A DNA stretch of 34,698 nucleotides from Rhodobacteraceae bacterium UBA6141. GTDB taxonomy: Bacteria > Pseudomonadota > Alphaproteobacteria > Rhodobacterales > Rhodobacteraceae. The notes under the pieces were generated by a model. It was not told where the DNA came from, searched no databases, and saw nothing but the letters and a program-made list of their open reading frames with translations. The stretch covers positions 19,376-54,073 of the forward strand of contig DIVD01000049.1 of the NCBI GenBank assembly GCA_002423245.1. Direction: 5' to 3'. Numbering within the stretch: position 1 is the stretch's first letter; the number at the start of each line of letters is the position of its first letter. The translations under genes and the position numbers were made by a program. This document shows positions 1-7,945 of this stretch, one piece after another.

Positions 1-2123
1 TCATGACCCAGCTGCATGCGGGCGGGAAGTTCGACCAGAACAGCTACAAGGTCTCGGGTGGGCTGCACGGGGTCGGTGTGTCGGTGGTCAATGCGCTGAG
101 CGACTGGCTGGAGCTGCGGGTCTGGCGCAATGGCAAGGAACATTTCGCCAGGTTCGAGCGCGGCGACACGGTGGAACACCTGCGCGTGGTGGGCGATGCC
201 GCGCCGGGTGAAAAGGGCACCGAGGTGCGCTTCCTTGCCTCCACCACGACCTTCTCGAACCTCGACTACGTCTACAAGACGCTGGAGAACCGCCTGCGGG
301 AGCTGGCGTTCCTGAACTCGGGCGTGCGGATCATCCTGGAGGATGAACGCCCGGCCGAGCCGCTGCGGACCGAGTTCCTCTATGAGGGCGGGGTGCGCGA
401 ATATGTGCGCTACCTCGACCGGTCCAAGACGCCGGTGATGGCCGACCCGATCTACATCATCGGCGAGCGCGCCGGGATCACCGTCGAGGTGGCGATGTGG
501 TGGAACGACAGCTACCACGAAACCGTGCTGCCCTTTACCAACAACATCCCGCAGCGCGATGGCGGCACCCATCTGGCGGGCTTTCGTGGTGCGCTGACCC
601 GGACCATCAACGCCTATGCGCAGTCCTCGGGGCTCGCCAAGCGCGAGAAGGTGGAATTCACCGGCGATGACGCGCGCGAGGGGCTGACCTGCGTGCTGTC
701 GGTGAAGGTGCCGGACCCCAAGTTTTCCAGCCAGACCAAGGACAAGCTGGTGTCGTCCGAGGTGCGCCCGGCGGTCGAGAGCCTGGTGAGCGAAAAGCTG
801 GGCGAATGGTTCGAGGAGAACCCGGCGCAGGCGAAAGGCATCATCGGCAAGATCATCGAGGCGGCCCTGGCCCGCGAGGCGGCGCGCAAGGCGCGCGAAC
901 TGACCCGCCGCAAGACCGCGATGGACGTGGCAAGCCTGCCCGGCAAGCTGGCCGATTGCCAGGAAAAGGATCCGGCGCTGAGCGAGCTGTTCCTGGTGGA
1001 AGGGGACTCGGCCGGCGGCTCGGCCAAGCAGGGGCGCGAGCGCAAGAACCAGGCGGTGCTGCCGCTGCGGGGCAAGATCCTGAACGTGGAGCGCGCGCGG
1101 TTCGACCGGATGCTTGGCTCCGACCAGATCGGCACGCTGATCACCGCGCTTGGCACCGGGATCGGGCGCGACGAGTTCAACCTTGCCAGGCTGCGCTACC
1201 ACAAGATCATCATCATGACCGATGCCGACGTGGATGGCGCCCATATCCGCACGCTGCTGCTGACCTTCTTCTTCCGGCAGATGCCCGCGCTGATCGAGGC
1301 GGGGCACCTCTATATCGCGCAGCCGCCGCTTTACAAGGTGGCGCGCGGCAAGTCCGAGGTCTATCTGAAGGATCAGGCGGCGCTGGACGAATTCCTGATC
1401 CAGCAAGGGGTTGAAGGCGCGATGCTGCGGCTTGGAACCGGCGAGGAGATCACCGGGCAGGACCTTGGCCGCGTCGTCGAGGAGGCCCGCGTGGTGCGCC
1501 GGATCCTGCAGGCCTTCCCGACGCATTATCCGCAGCGGATCATCGAGCAGGCCGCGATTGCCGGCGCGCTGATGCCGGGGCTGGTCGATGCCGATGCGCA
1601 GGGCATGGCCGATGCGGTGGCGCGGCGGCTGGATCTTGTGGCGCTGGAATATGAACGCGGCTGGCAGGGCCGCCCGACGCAGGATCACGGGCTGCGCTTC
1701 ACTCGCAGCCTGCGCGGGGTCGAGGAGGTCCGCACGCTCGACGGCACGGTGCTGCGCTCGGGCGAGGCGCGGCGGTTGGCCTCGCATACCGACGCGCTGC
1801 AGGAGGTGTACCGTGTGCCCGCGAGGCTGGTGCGCAAGGACCGCGAGCAGTTGATCCACGGGCCGGTCGAACTGCTGGCGGCGATCCTGGCCGAGGGGGA
1901 AAAGGGCCTCAGCCTGCAGCGCTACAAGGGCCTGGGCGAGATGAACCCCGAACAGCTTTGGGAAACCACGCTCGACCCCTCGGCGCGCACGCTGCTGCAG
2001 GTGAAGGTGGACGATCTGGCCGAGGCCGACGACATCTTCACCAAGCTGATGGGCGATGTGGTGGAGCCGCGGCGCGAGTTCATCCAGCAAAACGCCCTCA
2101 GCGTGGAAAACCTGGACTTCTGA
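1..2123 (+). CDS. gyrB: DNA gyrase subunit B (5'-truncated by the window edge)
   Basis: GyrB is the ATPase/TOPRIM subunit of DNA gyrase, which with GyrA introduces negative supercoils. The frame is already open at base 1, so the first ATG (base 3) is internal and roughly the first 100 residues of the ATPase domain are missing. From that ATG, the GHKL-type loop GLHGVGVSVVNALS lies near residues 21-34 and the transducer domain follows. The TOPRIM domain has EGDSAGGSAKQGR and the acidic DADVDGAHI motif, and the C-terminal signature is QRYKGLGEMNPEQLWETTLDP. These motifs and the single ~700-residue remainder fit GyrB better than ParE. The gene is convergent with moaE; no hairpin terminator is evident, only a tandem repeat. 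Confidence 0.97.
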   Translation, partial: MTQLHAGGKFDQNSYKVSGGLHGVGVSVVNALSDWLELRVWRNGKEHFARFERGDTVEHLRVVGDAAPGEKGTEVRFLASTTTFSNLDYVYKTLENRLRELAFLNSGVRIILEDERPAEPLRTEFLYEGGVREYVRYLDRSKTPVMADPIYIIGERAGITVEVAMWWNDSYHETVLPFTNNIPQRDGGTHLAGFRGALTRTINAYAQSSGLAKREKVEFTGDDAREGLTCVLSVKVPDPKFSSQTKDKLVSSEVRPAVESLVSEKLGEWFEENPAQAKGIIGKIIEAALAREAARKARELTRRKTAMDVASLPGKLADCQEKDPALSELFLVEGDSAGGSAKQGRERKNQAVLPLRGKILNVERARFDRMLGSDQIGTLITALGTGIGRDEFNLARLRYHKIIIMTDADVDGAHIRTLLLTFFFRQMPALIEAGHLYIAQPPLYKVARGKSEVYLKDQAALDEFLIQQGVEGAMLRLGTGEEITGQDLGRVVEEARVVRRILQAFPTHYPQRIIEQAAIAGALMPGLVDADAQGMADAVARRLDLVALEYERGWQGRPTQDHGLRFTRSLRGVEEVRTLDGTVLRSGEARRLASHTDALQEVYRVPARLVRKDREQLIHGPVELLAAILAEGEKGLSLQRYKGLGEMNPEQLWETTLDPSARTLLQVKVDDLAEADDIFTKLMGDVVEPRREFIQQNALSVENLDF

Positions 2124-2147
2124 TCCGGGGCAGGGGGGCGCGCCCTG

Positions 2148-2215
2148 CCTTGCCAGCGGGACAGCCTTGCCAGCGGGACAGCCTTACCAGCGGGACAGCC
2201 TTACCAGCGGGACAG
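2148..2215. repeat. Four-copy 17-bp tandem repeat between gyrB and moaE
   Basis: Four consecutive copies of CCTTGCCAGCGGGACAG (units at 2148-2164, 2165-2181, 2182-2198, 2199-2215). Copies 1-2 have G and copies 3-4 have A at the fifth base. The rightmost copy contains the last codons and the TAA stop of moaE on the minus strand, so the array appears to have grown outward from the moaE 3' end. Confidence 0.95.
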
Positions 2216-2680
2216 CGCGTCCTCGTCGCTGTCCTTCGCCGCGACCCATGCCGCGCCCTCGGGGCCGAATTCCTTCTTCCAGAACGGCGCGCGGCTCTTG
2301 AGATAGTCCATCAGGAAATCCGCCGCGGCGAAGGCTTCGGCCCGGTGCCGCGCGGCGGTGGCGACCATCATGATCGCCTCGCCCGGTTGCAGGCTGCCAT
2401 GCCGGTGGATCACCAGCGCGTCCAGCAACTGCCAGCGCGCCGCGGCCTCGCGGGTGATGCCGGTGATGGCGCGTTCGGTCATGCCCGGATAATGCTCGAT
2501 CTCCATCCGCGCGAGCGTGCCGCTGTCATCGCGCACGAGGCCAAGGAAGGTCACGACCGCGCCGGCACCGGCCGCGCCCGCCGCGAAGCGCGCGGCTTCG
2601 GCGCCGAAGTCGAAGGGCTGCGGCTGCACGCGGACAGCCGTCCGAGAGCGATCGCCTTCATTGGCATTCATGCGTTCCAT
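2201..2680 (-). CDS. moaE: Molybdopterin synthase catalytic subunit MoaE
   Basis: MoaE is the large subunit of molybdopterin synthase. With thiocarboxylated MoaD it inserts the dithiolene sulfurs into precursor Z (cPMP) during molybdenum cofactor synthesis in the cytoplasm. The 159-residue product has the family segments GAVVTFLGLVRD, EIEHYPGMTE, HRHGSLQPGE and the lysine-rich KSRAPFWKKEF near the C-terminus, where family members carry catalytic lysines. The start at 2680 is chosen because GAAAGG lies five bases upstream; an ATG at 2671 is possible, and the longer open frame to 2821 has no matching family sequence. The final codons and stop lie in the 17-bp tandem repeat. moaD, commonly the upstream neighbour, is absent here: a transporter gene lies about 200 bases upstream. 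Confidence 0.95.
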   Translation of the reverse strand: MERMNANEGDRSRTAVRVQPQPFDFGAEAARFAAGAAGAGAVVTFLGLVRDDSGTLARMEIEHYPGMTERAITGITREAAARWQLLDALVIHRHGSLQPGEAIMMVATAARHRAEAFAAADFLMDYLKSRAPFWKKEFGPEGAAWVAAKDSDEDALSRW

Positions 2681-2882
2681 TGCGGCCTTTCGATCTTGCA
2701 TGTCCGGGAGCGCAAAACCGGCGCCCAACCGTGACCCAGAATGCCCCCCTGACGCTTGACAGTCGAGAACGGAACGAGGCACCGGCGCTTCGCGGGCCCC
2801 GAACGTCCCGCATCCCGGCAAGCAGCCCCGGCCGCGTCAGCACATCGAGGCCCCGGATCAACAGGTCTGGGCCGACCGTTTG

Positions 2883-3674
2883 CTATCCGGTCCCGCGTTC
2901 GGACCGCCGGCGGATTGCCTCTCCGACCAGGACCAGGGCGATGTTGCCGGTGACGATCAAAACGGCCAGCGCATTCAGCGCGGGCGAGATCGCGAACCGG
3001 AAATCCGAGGCGACCAGCAGCGAGAGGGGCTGCGCGCGCCCGCTGAGAAAGGTGGTCAGCACAACCTCCGACGAGGAGAGCACGAAGGCAATGAACATCG
3101 CCGCGACAAGCCCGTTGCGCATCAGCGGCAGCGTCACCCGGCGGAACACCGACCAGGCAGAGGCGCCCAGATCCACCGCCGCCTCCTCCAGCCGCCGGTC
3201 GATGCGGACGAGGACCGAAGCCACGACAAGCGTCGTGAAGGGCAGGATCACGATCACCTGGCCAAGGGTCACGGTGACGAGGTTGCGCGCGACGCCAAGC
3301 TCGGACAGCAGGATCAGCTGTGCGACGGCAAGGATCAGCTTCGGTATCAGGAACGGCAGCAGAAGCAGGATCGCGAAGACCAGCTTCAGCTTCATCTTCA
3401 TCTCGTAGCGGGTCAGCGCCAGCGCCGCCAGCGCGCCCAGAAACGTCGACAGGATCGCTGCGGGAAAGGCGACCATCAGGGTCGTCGCGAAACCGCCGCC
3501 CAGCCGGCCGTCCGACACCACCGATTCATACCACCTGAGCGTCAGCCCCTGCAGCGGAAAGGCGATGATCTCGCTGTCGTTCAGGCTGAAGATGAGGATC
3601 ACCGCCACGGGAAAATACATGAAGGCGAAGATCAGCAGCGTCCAGCTGGCCGCAAGGGCGGAGGCGCGGAACAT
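2883..3674 (-). CDS. ABC transporter permease, PotC-like (polyamine/opine/amine family)
   Basis: This is the second inner-membrane permease of a type I ABC importer of the spermidine/putrescine family, 263 residues long with about six hydrophobic segments. The ATPase-contacting EAA loop is visible as EEAAVDLGASAWSVFRRVTL. It is the last gene of a four-gene leftward operon. Its ATG (3674) directly follows the TGA of the other permease (3677-3675), so the two are probably translationally coupled. The substrate cannot be read from the permease; this family also takes up other cationic or amino compounds. Neighbouring enzymes suggest a ureido- or diamino-acid substrate, which is inference. Confidence 0.92.
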   Translation of the reverse strand: MFRASALAASWTLLIFAFMYFPVAVILIFSLNDSEIIAFPLQGLTLRWYESVVSDGRLGGGFATTLMVAFPAAILSTFLGALAALALTRYEMKMKLKLVFAILLLLPFLIPKLILAVAQLILLSELGVARNLVTVTLGQVIVILPFTTLVVASVLVRIDRRLEEAAVDLGASAWSVFRRVTLPLMRNGLVAAMFIAFVLSSSEVVLTTFLSGRAQPLSLLVASDFRFAISPALNALAVLIVTGNIALVLVGEAIRRRSERGTG

Positions 3675-4538
3675 TCAGGCTTCTCCTGCCGCAAGGCTGC
3701 GGCCAAGCTCCGTCCGCGACAGCGCGAAGGCTGCCAGCGCACAGCACAGGCCAAGGGTTGCCAGCAGCGTGCAGGCGATGGCGGAGCCCAGGGGCCAGTC
3801 GAAGGCAGTGCCGAACAGGTCGTTGATCGCCGAAATCACCGTGACGCCAGAGGCCCCGCCCAGAAGCTGCGGCGTCAGATGGTCGCCGACCACCAGCACG
3901 AAGACCATCATGCCCCCGGCGATCAGCCCGGGCAGCGTGAGCGGCAGGGTGACGCGGCGGAACACCTCCCTCGCGGGGGCGCCCAGGTCTCGGGCTGCCT
4001 CGGTCAGCCGCTCGTCCAGCGCCTCGAAACCCAGCCAGAGGCCGATCACCATGAAGGGCAGGTAGTTGTAGACCAGCACGAGATGCGATGCGACGGGACT
4101 GAACAGCAGGACCTGCAGCGGCTGGTCGATCAGGCCGAGCCAGAGGAAAAGCCGGTTCAGCACCCCCTCGGCCCCGAGGATCACGCGCCAGGCGAAGATG
4201 CGCACCATGTCGCCGGTATAAAGGGGGACCAGAAGCAGCGTCAGGAGGGCTGACTTGCGGACGCCCCCACGCCGCGCGATGAACCAGGCCACCGGATAGC
4301 CGATCAGGGCAGTGATCGCGACCACCACCGCACCGGAGAGGAAGGCATGTCCGATCAGCGCGCGATAGGTGGCGGATCCGGCGATTCGGGCATAGTTCTT
4401 CAGCGTCGGATCGGTGCTGATCGTGACGAAATCGACCTGGAAGAACGAGTAGGCGAACAACACCGCCAGCGGGGCAAGGCAGAGCGCGACCAGCACCGCC
4501 GCCACCGGCGCGGCCAGCCAGTTGCCGATCCGGCTCAT
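3675..4538 (-). CDS. ABC transporter permease, PotB-like
   Basis: First permease of the polyamine-type importer, 287 residues with about six membrane segments and an EAA loop, EAARDLGAPAREVFRRVTLPL. The start MSRIGN at 4538 is set by the four-base ATGA overlap with the ATPase stop codon; the frame stays open to 4781, but that extra part is arginine/glycine-rich shadow sequence. The LLVPLYTGDMVRIFAWRVIL stretch is typical of PotB-type permeases. It forms the membrane channel with the adjacent PotC-like protein. Confidence 0.92.
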   Translation of the reverse strand: MSRIGNWLAAPVAAVLVALCLAPLAVLFAYSFFQVDFVTISTDPTLKNYARIAGSATYRALIGHAFLSGAVVVAITALIGYPVAWFIARRGGVRKSALLTLLLVPLYTGDMVRIFAWRVILGAEGVLNRLFLWLGLIDQPLQVLLFSPVASHLVLVYNYLPFMVIGLWLGFEALDERLTEAARDLGAPAREVFRRVTLPLTLPGLIAGGMMVFVLVVGDHLTPQLLGGASGVTVISAINDLFGTAFDWPLGSAIACTLLATLGLCCALAAFALSRTELGRSLAAGEA

Positions 4539-5659
4539 GCCCGCGGCCCTGCCGCGGCGCCGCGCGTGACCCAGGCCCGGGCGGGGTCGAAGGCAAGGCG
4601 GAGGGTTTCCCCGGGTGCGGGCGCCTCGCCGAGACGGGCAGAAAGCGGCTGGCCGCCGGCGGCCCTCAGTTCGACCTGCCAGCCCGAACCGGCAAAGACG
4701 GCATGAGTGACCGCGGCCTCGACGGTGGCGGCGCCCGGGGCTGCTGCGGCCTCCCGCGAAAGCTGTTCGGGGCGGATGCACAGCGCCGCGGCCTCATCAA
4801 CCGCCAGACCCCTGCGCGCCGGGGCGGTGACCTCGCCGATTGCGGTGCCGATCCGCGCCCGGCCCGCGTCCAGCGCCAGCACCCGGCCCGGCACCACGTT
4901 CGAGCCGCCGATGAAATCCGCCACCCAGGCCGAGTCCGGACGGCGATAGATCTCCTGCGGAGCGCCCTGCTGTTCGATCAGCCCGGCATTCATCACGATG
5001 ATATGGTCCGACAGCGCGAAGGCTTCTTCCTGGTCGTGCGTCACATGCAGGAAGGTCATGCCCAGACGGCGCTGGAGATCCTTCAACTCGATCTGCATGT
5101 CGCGACGCATCCGGCGGTCCAGCGCGGAAAGCGGCTCGTCCAGCAGCAGGATGCGCGGTTCGTTCACGATGGCGCGGGCCAGCGCCACGCGCTGCTGCTG
5201 CCCGCCCGACAGATGGCGCGGACGGCGCGCGGCCATCTGCTCCATCCGTACGGTCGAAAGCGCCGTGGCCACCTTCTGCCGCATCGCGGCCCTGTCCAGC
5301 CCGCGCCCGTCCCCCCCGAGTCCGGCCCGCCCGCGATAGGCCAGCCCGAACCCGACATTCTCCTCGACGGTCAGATGGGGGAAAAGCGCGTAGCTCTGGA
5401 AGACGGTGTTGATCGGCCGCCGCGGCGCGGGGATGTCCAGCAGCGATTGCCCGTCGAGTTCGAGACGGCCAGAAGATACCGTCTCGAACCCGCCGATCAT
5501 GCGCAGCATCGTCGTCTTGCCGCAGCCCGAGGGACCAAGAAGCGTGACATAGCTTTCCGGCATCAGCCGGAAATCCACCCCGCGCACCGCATGGTAGCTG
5601 CCGTATGCCTTGTGCAGCGCGTCGGCGCGCAGCAGGGGCAGGGGCGGCCGGTCCGGCAT
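4535..5659 (-). CDS. ABC transporter ATP-binding protein, PotA-like
   Basis: Cytoplasmic ATPase that powers the PotBC-like permease pair; 374 residues. Walker A is GPSGCGKTT at residues 42-50, the Q-loop is in FQSYALFPHLTVEEN, the signature is LSGGQQQRVALARAI and Walker B plus D-loop is LLLDEPLSALD. A C-terminal TOBE-like segment (CIRPEQLSR onward) is usual for this family and may bind substrate or regulators. The start MPDRPP at 5659 shares one base with the TGA of the upstream binding-protein gene (TGATG), and its stop overlaps the next permease by four bases. The frame is open far upstream to 6271 but only antisense to the binding-protein coding sequence. Confidence 0.95.
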   Translation of the reverse strand: MPDRPPLPLLRADALHKAYGSYHAVRGVDFRLMPESYVTLLGPSGCGKTTMLRMIGGFETVSSGRLELDGQSLLDIPAPRRPINTVFQSYALFPHLTVEENVGFGLAYRGRAGLGGDGRGLDRAAMRQKVATALSTVRMEQMAARRPRHLSGGQQQRVALARAIVNEPRILLLDEPLSALDRRMRRDMQIELKDLQRRLGMTFLHVTHDQEEAFALSDHIIVMNAGLIEQQGAPQEIYRRPDSAWVADFIGGSNVVPGRVLALDAGRARIGTAIGEVTAPARRGLAVDEAAALCIRPEQLSREAAAAPGAATVEAAVTHAVFAGSGWQVELRAAGGQPLSARLGEAPAPGETLRLAFDPARAWVTRGAAAGPRA

Positions 5660-6735
5660 CAGCTCGCCTTGACCTCGTTCCAGAGCGCCACCCACTCGGT
5701 GTAGCGTTCGGGGTTGGACCGCCAGACGAAGCTGTCCATCACGCTCATGTCCTCGATGAAGATGGTCTCGCGCTGTTGCCTGGTCAGCAGGTCGCGCGCC
5801 GAGGAGGTCGATTGCGCATAGGGGCCGCCCACCGCCAGCATTTCGCCATAGACCGGCCCGAGAAGATAGTCGATCAGCTTGTAGACGGCCTCCAGGCGCT
5901 CGCCCGAGACGCTGGCCGGGATGCAGAGCGAATCGGCCCAGCCGATGGTGCCCTGCCTGGGATTGGCGATGCCCATGGGCAGGCCGCGCGCGTTCAGCTC
6001 GTGATAGGGCGGCACCCAGGAATAGGCCGCGACCACCTCGCCGGCGGCGAAGAGATTGGTCAGATCGCCGATCGAGGTCCAGTAGGTGCGCAGCAGCTTC
6101 TTCTGGGCGATGAGCGCCTTCTTCACCTCTGCCAGCTGGGCGTCGTCCATCGAGAATATCCGGTCGCGCGGCACTTCCAGATACATCGCGGCGATCATGA
6201 CCGCCTCCAGCGCGTAGTCGCGCATGGCCAGCTTGCCGGCATATTTGCTGTCCTCGAAGAAGACGGACCAATCCGGTTCGGCGTCCATCAGATCCTTGCG
6301 GTAGACCAGCGGGTTGATGCCCCAGTAGAACGGCAGGCCGTAGGTCTTGCCGTCCTTCTTTCCCAGAGGCGAGGTGCGGAAGGCGTCGTAAAGCTTTTCG
6401 GTGTTGGGGATTCTCGACATGTCGATTTCACGGATCAGATCCGAAGCGAGGTAGTAGTCCACCTTGTCGAAGCCGGGGGTGATCAGGTCGACCGCATCCG
6501 AACCGCCGGCGCGCAGCTTGGCGAACTGTTCGTCATCGGTGCCGATGAATATCTTCGTCACCGAGATCCCGGTCGCGTCGAGGAAGGGCTCGAGATATTC
6601 GTCCTTGGCAAGGTTCTCCCAGACCATCCAGACCAGTTCGGGCTCGGCGGCAAGCGTGCGCAGCGGCAGCACGCCCATGGCCGAGCCGGCCAGGAGCGCC
6701 TTGAGCAGGCTGCGGCGTTCGAGTTTCAGTGTCAT
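5659..6735 (-). CDS. Extracellular solute-binding protein, PotD-like
   Basis: Periplasmic receptor of the polyamine-type importer, 358 residues. The N-terminus has a twin-arginine-like ERRSLLK followed by a hydrophobic stretch and a probable cleavage near TLAAEPE, so export by Tat or Sec is likely. Features such as LVWMVWEN, DLITPGFDKVDYYLASDLIREID and GLPFYWGINPLVYRKD match the spermidine/putrescine-binding superfamily. The start at 6735 is supported by GGGGAG eight bases upstream. It is the first gene of the operon (binding protein, ATPase, permease, permease). An 18-bp palindrome at 6843-6860, about 110 bases upstream, is a candidate operator. Ligand unknown. Confidence 0.93.
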   Translation of the reverse strand: MTLKLERRSLLKALLAGSAMGVLPLRTLAAEPELVWMVWENLAKDEYLEPFLDATGISVTKIFIGTDDEQFAKLRAGGSDAVDLITPGFDKVDYYLASDLIREIDMSRIPNTEKLYDAFRTSPLGKKDGKTYGLPFYWGINPLVYRKDLMDAEPDWSVFFEDSKYAGKLAMRDYALEAVMIAAMYLEVPRDRIFSMDDAQLAEVKKALIAQKKLLRTYWTSIGDLTNLFAAGEVVAAYSWVPPYHELNARGLPMGIANPRQGTIGWADSLCIPASVSGERLEAVYKLIDYLLGPVYGEMLAVGGPYAQSTSSARDLLTRQQRETIFIEDMSVMDSFVWRSNPERYTEWVALWNEVKAS

Positions 6736-6842
6736 CGGCGAGGCTCCCCATGGATGTGGTTCCCGGCCTGCCTTCCTGCATCCGACAGGCGCGTTCCCGA
6801 ATGACGGTCCGGCATGAACCGGAAGTTTTACAGATGACGGGT

Positions 6843-6860
6843 GTGAAATTTGTGGTTCAC
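6843..6860. promoter_or_regulatory. Candidate RpiR-type operator upstream of the importer operon
   Basis: GTGAAATTTGTGGTTCAC is a perfect inverted repeat (GTGAA, 8-base spacer, TTCAC) in the 179-base gap between the regulator gene's 3' end and the importer start at 6735. It shares TGAAA and TTCA at identical spacing with the palindrome at 7863-7880. RpiR/MurR-family regulators commonly bind such TGAA/TTCA palindromes; the assignment is inference. Confidence 0.55.
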
Positions 6861-6914
6861 GATCATCCCTGACGGCATCCTGTGCGCTGTTTCGCGCGGC
6901 TGCCTGTTCCGTAG

Positions 6915-7817
6915 TCAGTCCGCGGACCATGCAAGCGGCCCCGCGCCTTCGACCTGCTCGTGGAGATCCTCGAACCTGCGCAGCCGCTCCACGATGGCCT
7001 CGCCACCCTCGTCCGTGATTCGGCTGCAAAGGTAGTTGATCAGGCTCATTCCAGCGGCATAGCTGTCGAAGGGGCCGGCGCTGCGGATCGTGCAGCGCAA
7101 GGTCAGATCGGCGAGCTTCGCCGAGCCGATCGCGGTGGGATCGGTGACCAGAAGCACGCCGGCCGAGGCTTCGCGCGCGGCGCGCAGGACCGCGTTCAGC
7201 GCCACCGGGCGCCGCCGGAAGCCGATCGCCAGGAGCACATCGCCCGCGTGGAGCCCCAGCAGGGTTTCGGCCACCGACATGCCCGCACAAGGCAGCAACA
7301 CCACATCGTCATGCAGCAGCGACAGCAGATTGCGGGCATAGGCGCCCAGAACTGCTGAATTCCGGTAGCCGATGATGAGGATCCGCCGGGCGCCGGCCAG
7401 CATCGAAACAGCGGCATCCAGGCTTTCCTTCGGGATGCTGTCGGCGGTCTGCGTCAGGTTCTTCAGATCCTGCGCGATATGCAGCGCGAAATCGCCGCTG
7501 GCGCCGCGCACATGACCCGAACCGCTGATCTGATAGAGCGGCGAGGCCCATCCGGCCGATTGCCGCGCCTCGCGCCGCAGGTCGGCATAGCTTTCATAGC
7601 CCAGCCGGCGGAAGAACCGCACCGCCGTGGCCTGCGAAGTGCCCGCGCGCTCGGCGATCTCGTTGGCTGCAAAGCTGGAAAGCGAGCCCTTTAACTCCAT
7701 CACCACACTGGCGAGCCGGCGTTGCGAGGCGGTCAACTGATCGAAGGCCAGCAGAATGCGTTCATCAATGGATGCGCAAGACTTGGGGGATGCGCAAGAA
7801 TTGGGCGTTTCACTCAT
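6915..7817 (-). CDS. RpiR/MurR-family transcriptional regulator (HTH + SIS)
   Basis: A 300-residue regulator. An N-terminal helix-turn-helix domain (about residues 15-90) contains FAANEIAERAGTSQATAVRFFRRLGYESYADLRRE, typical of the RpiR family, and a C-terminal SIS domain (about 120-270) contains ARRILIIGYRNSAVLGAYA and GDVLLAIGFRRRP. SIS domains of this family sense phosphosugars or other small ligands. The start at 7817 has AGGAAGG eight bases upstream. The extreme N-terminus carries an imperfect 18-base duplication encoding SCASPK followed by SCAS. The gene sits between the importer operon and the divergent catabolic genes, so it probably controls both through the paired palindromes. Confidence 0.93.
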   Translation of the reverse strand: MSETPNSCASPKSCASIDERILLAFDQLTASQRRLASVVMELKGSLSSFAANEIAERAGTSQATAVRFFRRLGYESYADLRREARQSAGWASPLYQISGSGHVRGASGDFALHIAQDLKNLTQTADSIPKESLDAAVSMLAGARRILIIGYRNSAVLGAYARNLLSLLHDDVVLLPCAGMSVAETLLGLHAGDVLLAIGFRRRPVALNAVLRAAREASAGVLLVTDPTAIGSAKLADLTLRCTIRSAGPFDSYAAGMSLINYLCSRITDEGGEAIVERLRRFEDLHEQVEGAGPLAWSAD

Positions 7818-7862
7818 CTCTGGTGCCTTCCTGTGGTCACTTCTGAAGTTATCATTGCGGTG

Positions 7863-7880
7863 ATGAAACAACAATTTCAT
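7863..7880. promoter_or_regulatory. Candidate RpiR-type operator in the divergent promoter region
   Basis: ATGAAACAACAATTTCAT is a perfect inverted repeat (ATGAAA, 6-base spacer, TTTCAT) between the regulator start (7817, leftward) and the ammonia-lyase start (7946, rightward). A second, weaker palindrome, ATCA-N6-TGAT at 7851-7864, overlaps its left arm. The TGAAA...TTCA spacing equals that of the site at 6843-6860, so one regulator could control both directions. Confidence 0.55.
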
Positions 7881-7945
7881 TATTGGCGGTGACCGTGTAT
7901 CCCCGGGCGGGAAACCGAAAAAGCCGCCGATCCAGGTTCGGAAAA

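Noticed and set aside
2148..2215. CRISPR-like array
   Set aside because: Direct tandem repeats without spacers and no cas genes; no other regularly spaced repeats were seen in the window.
2880..4253. 457-residue + strand frame across the permease genes
   Set aside because: Highly charged Gln/Arg-rich antisense translation; the minus strand clearly encodes two permeases.
7771..7805. Near-duplicate of about 18 bases at the regulator gene start
   Set aside because: Keeps the reading frame (SCASPK/SCAS) and lies before the DNA-binding domain; a minor local duplication.
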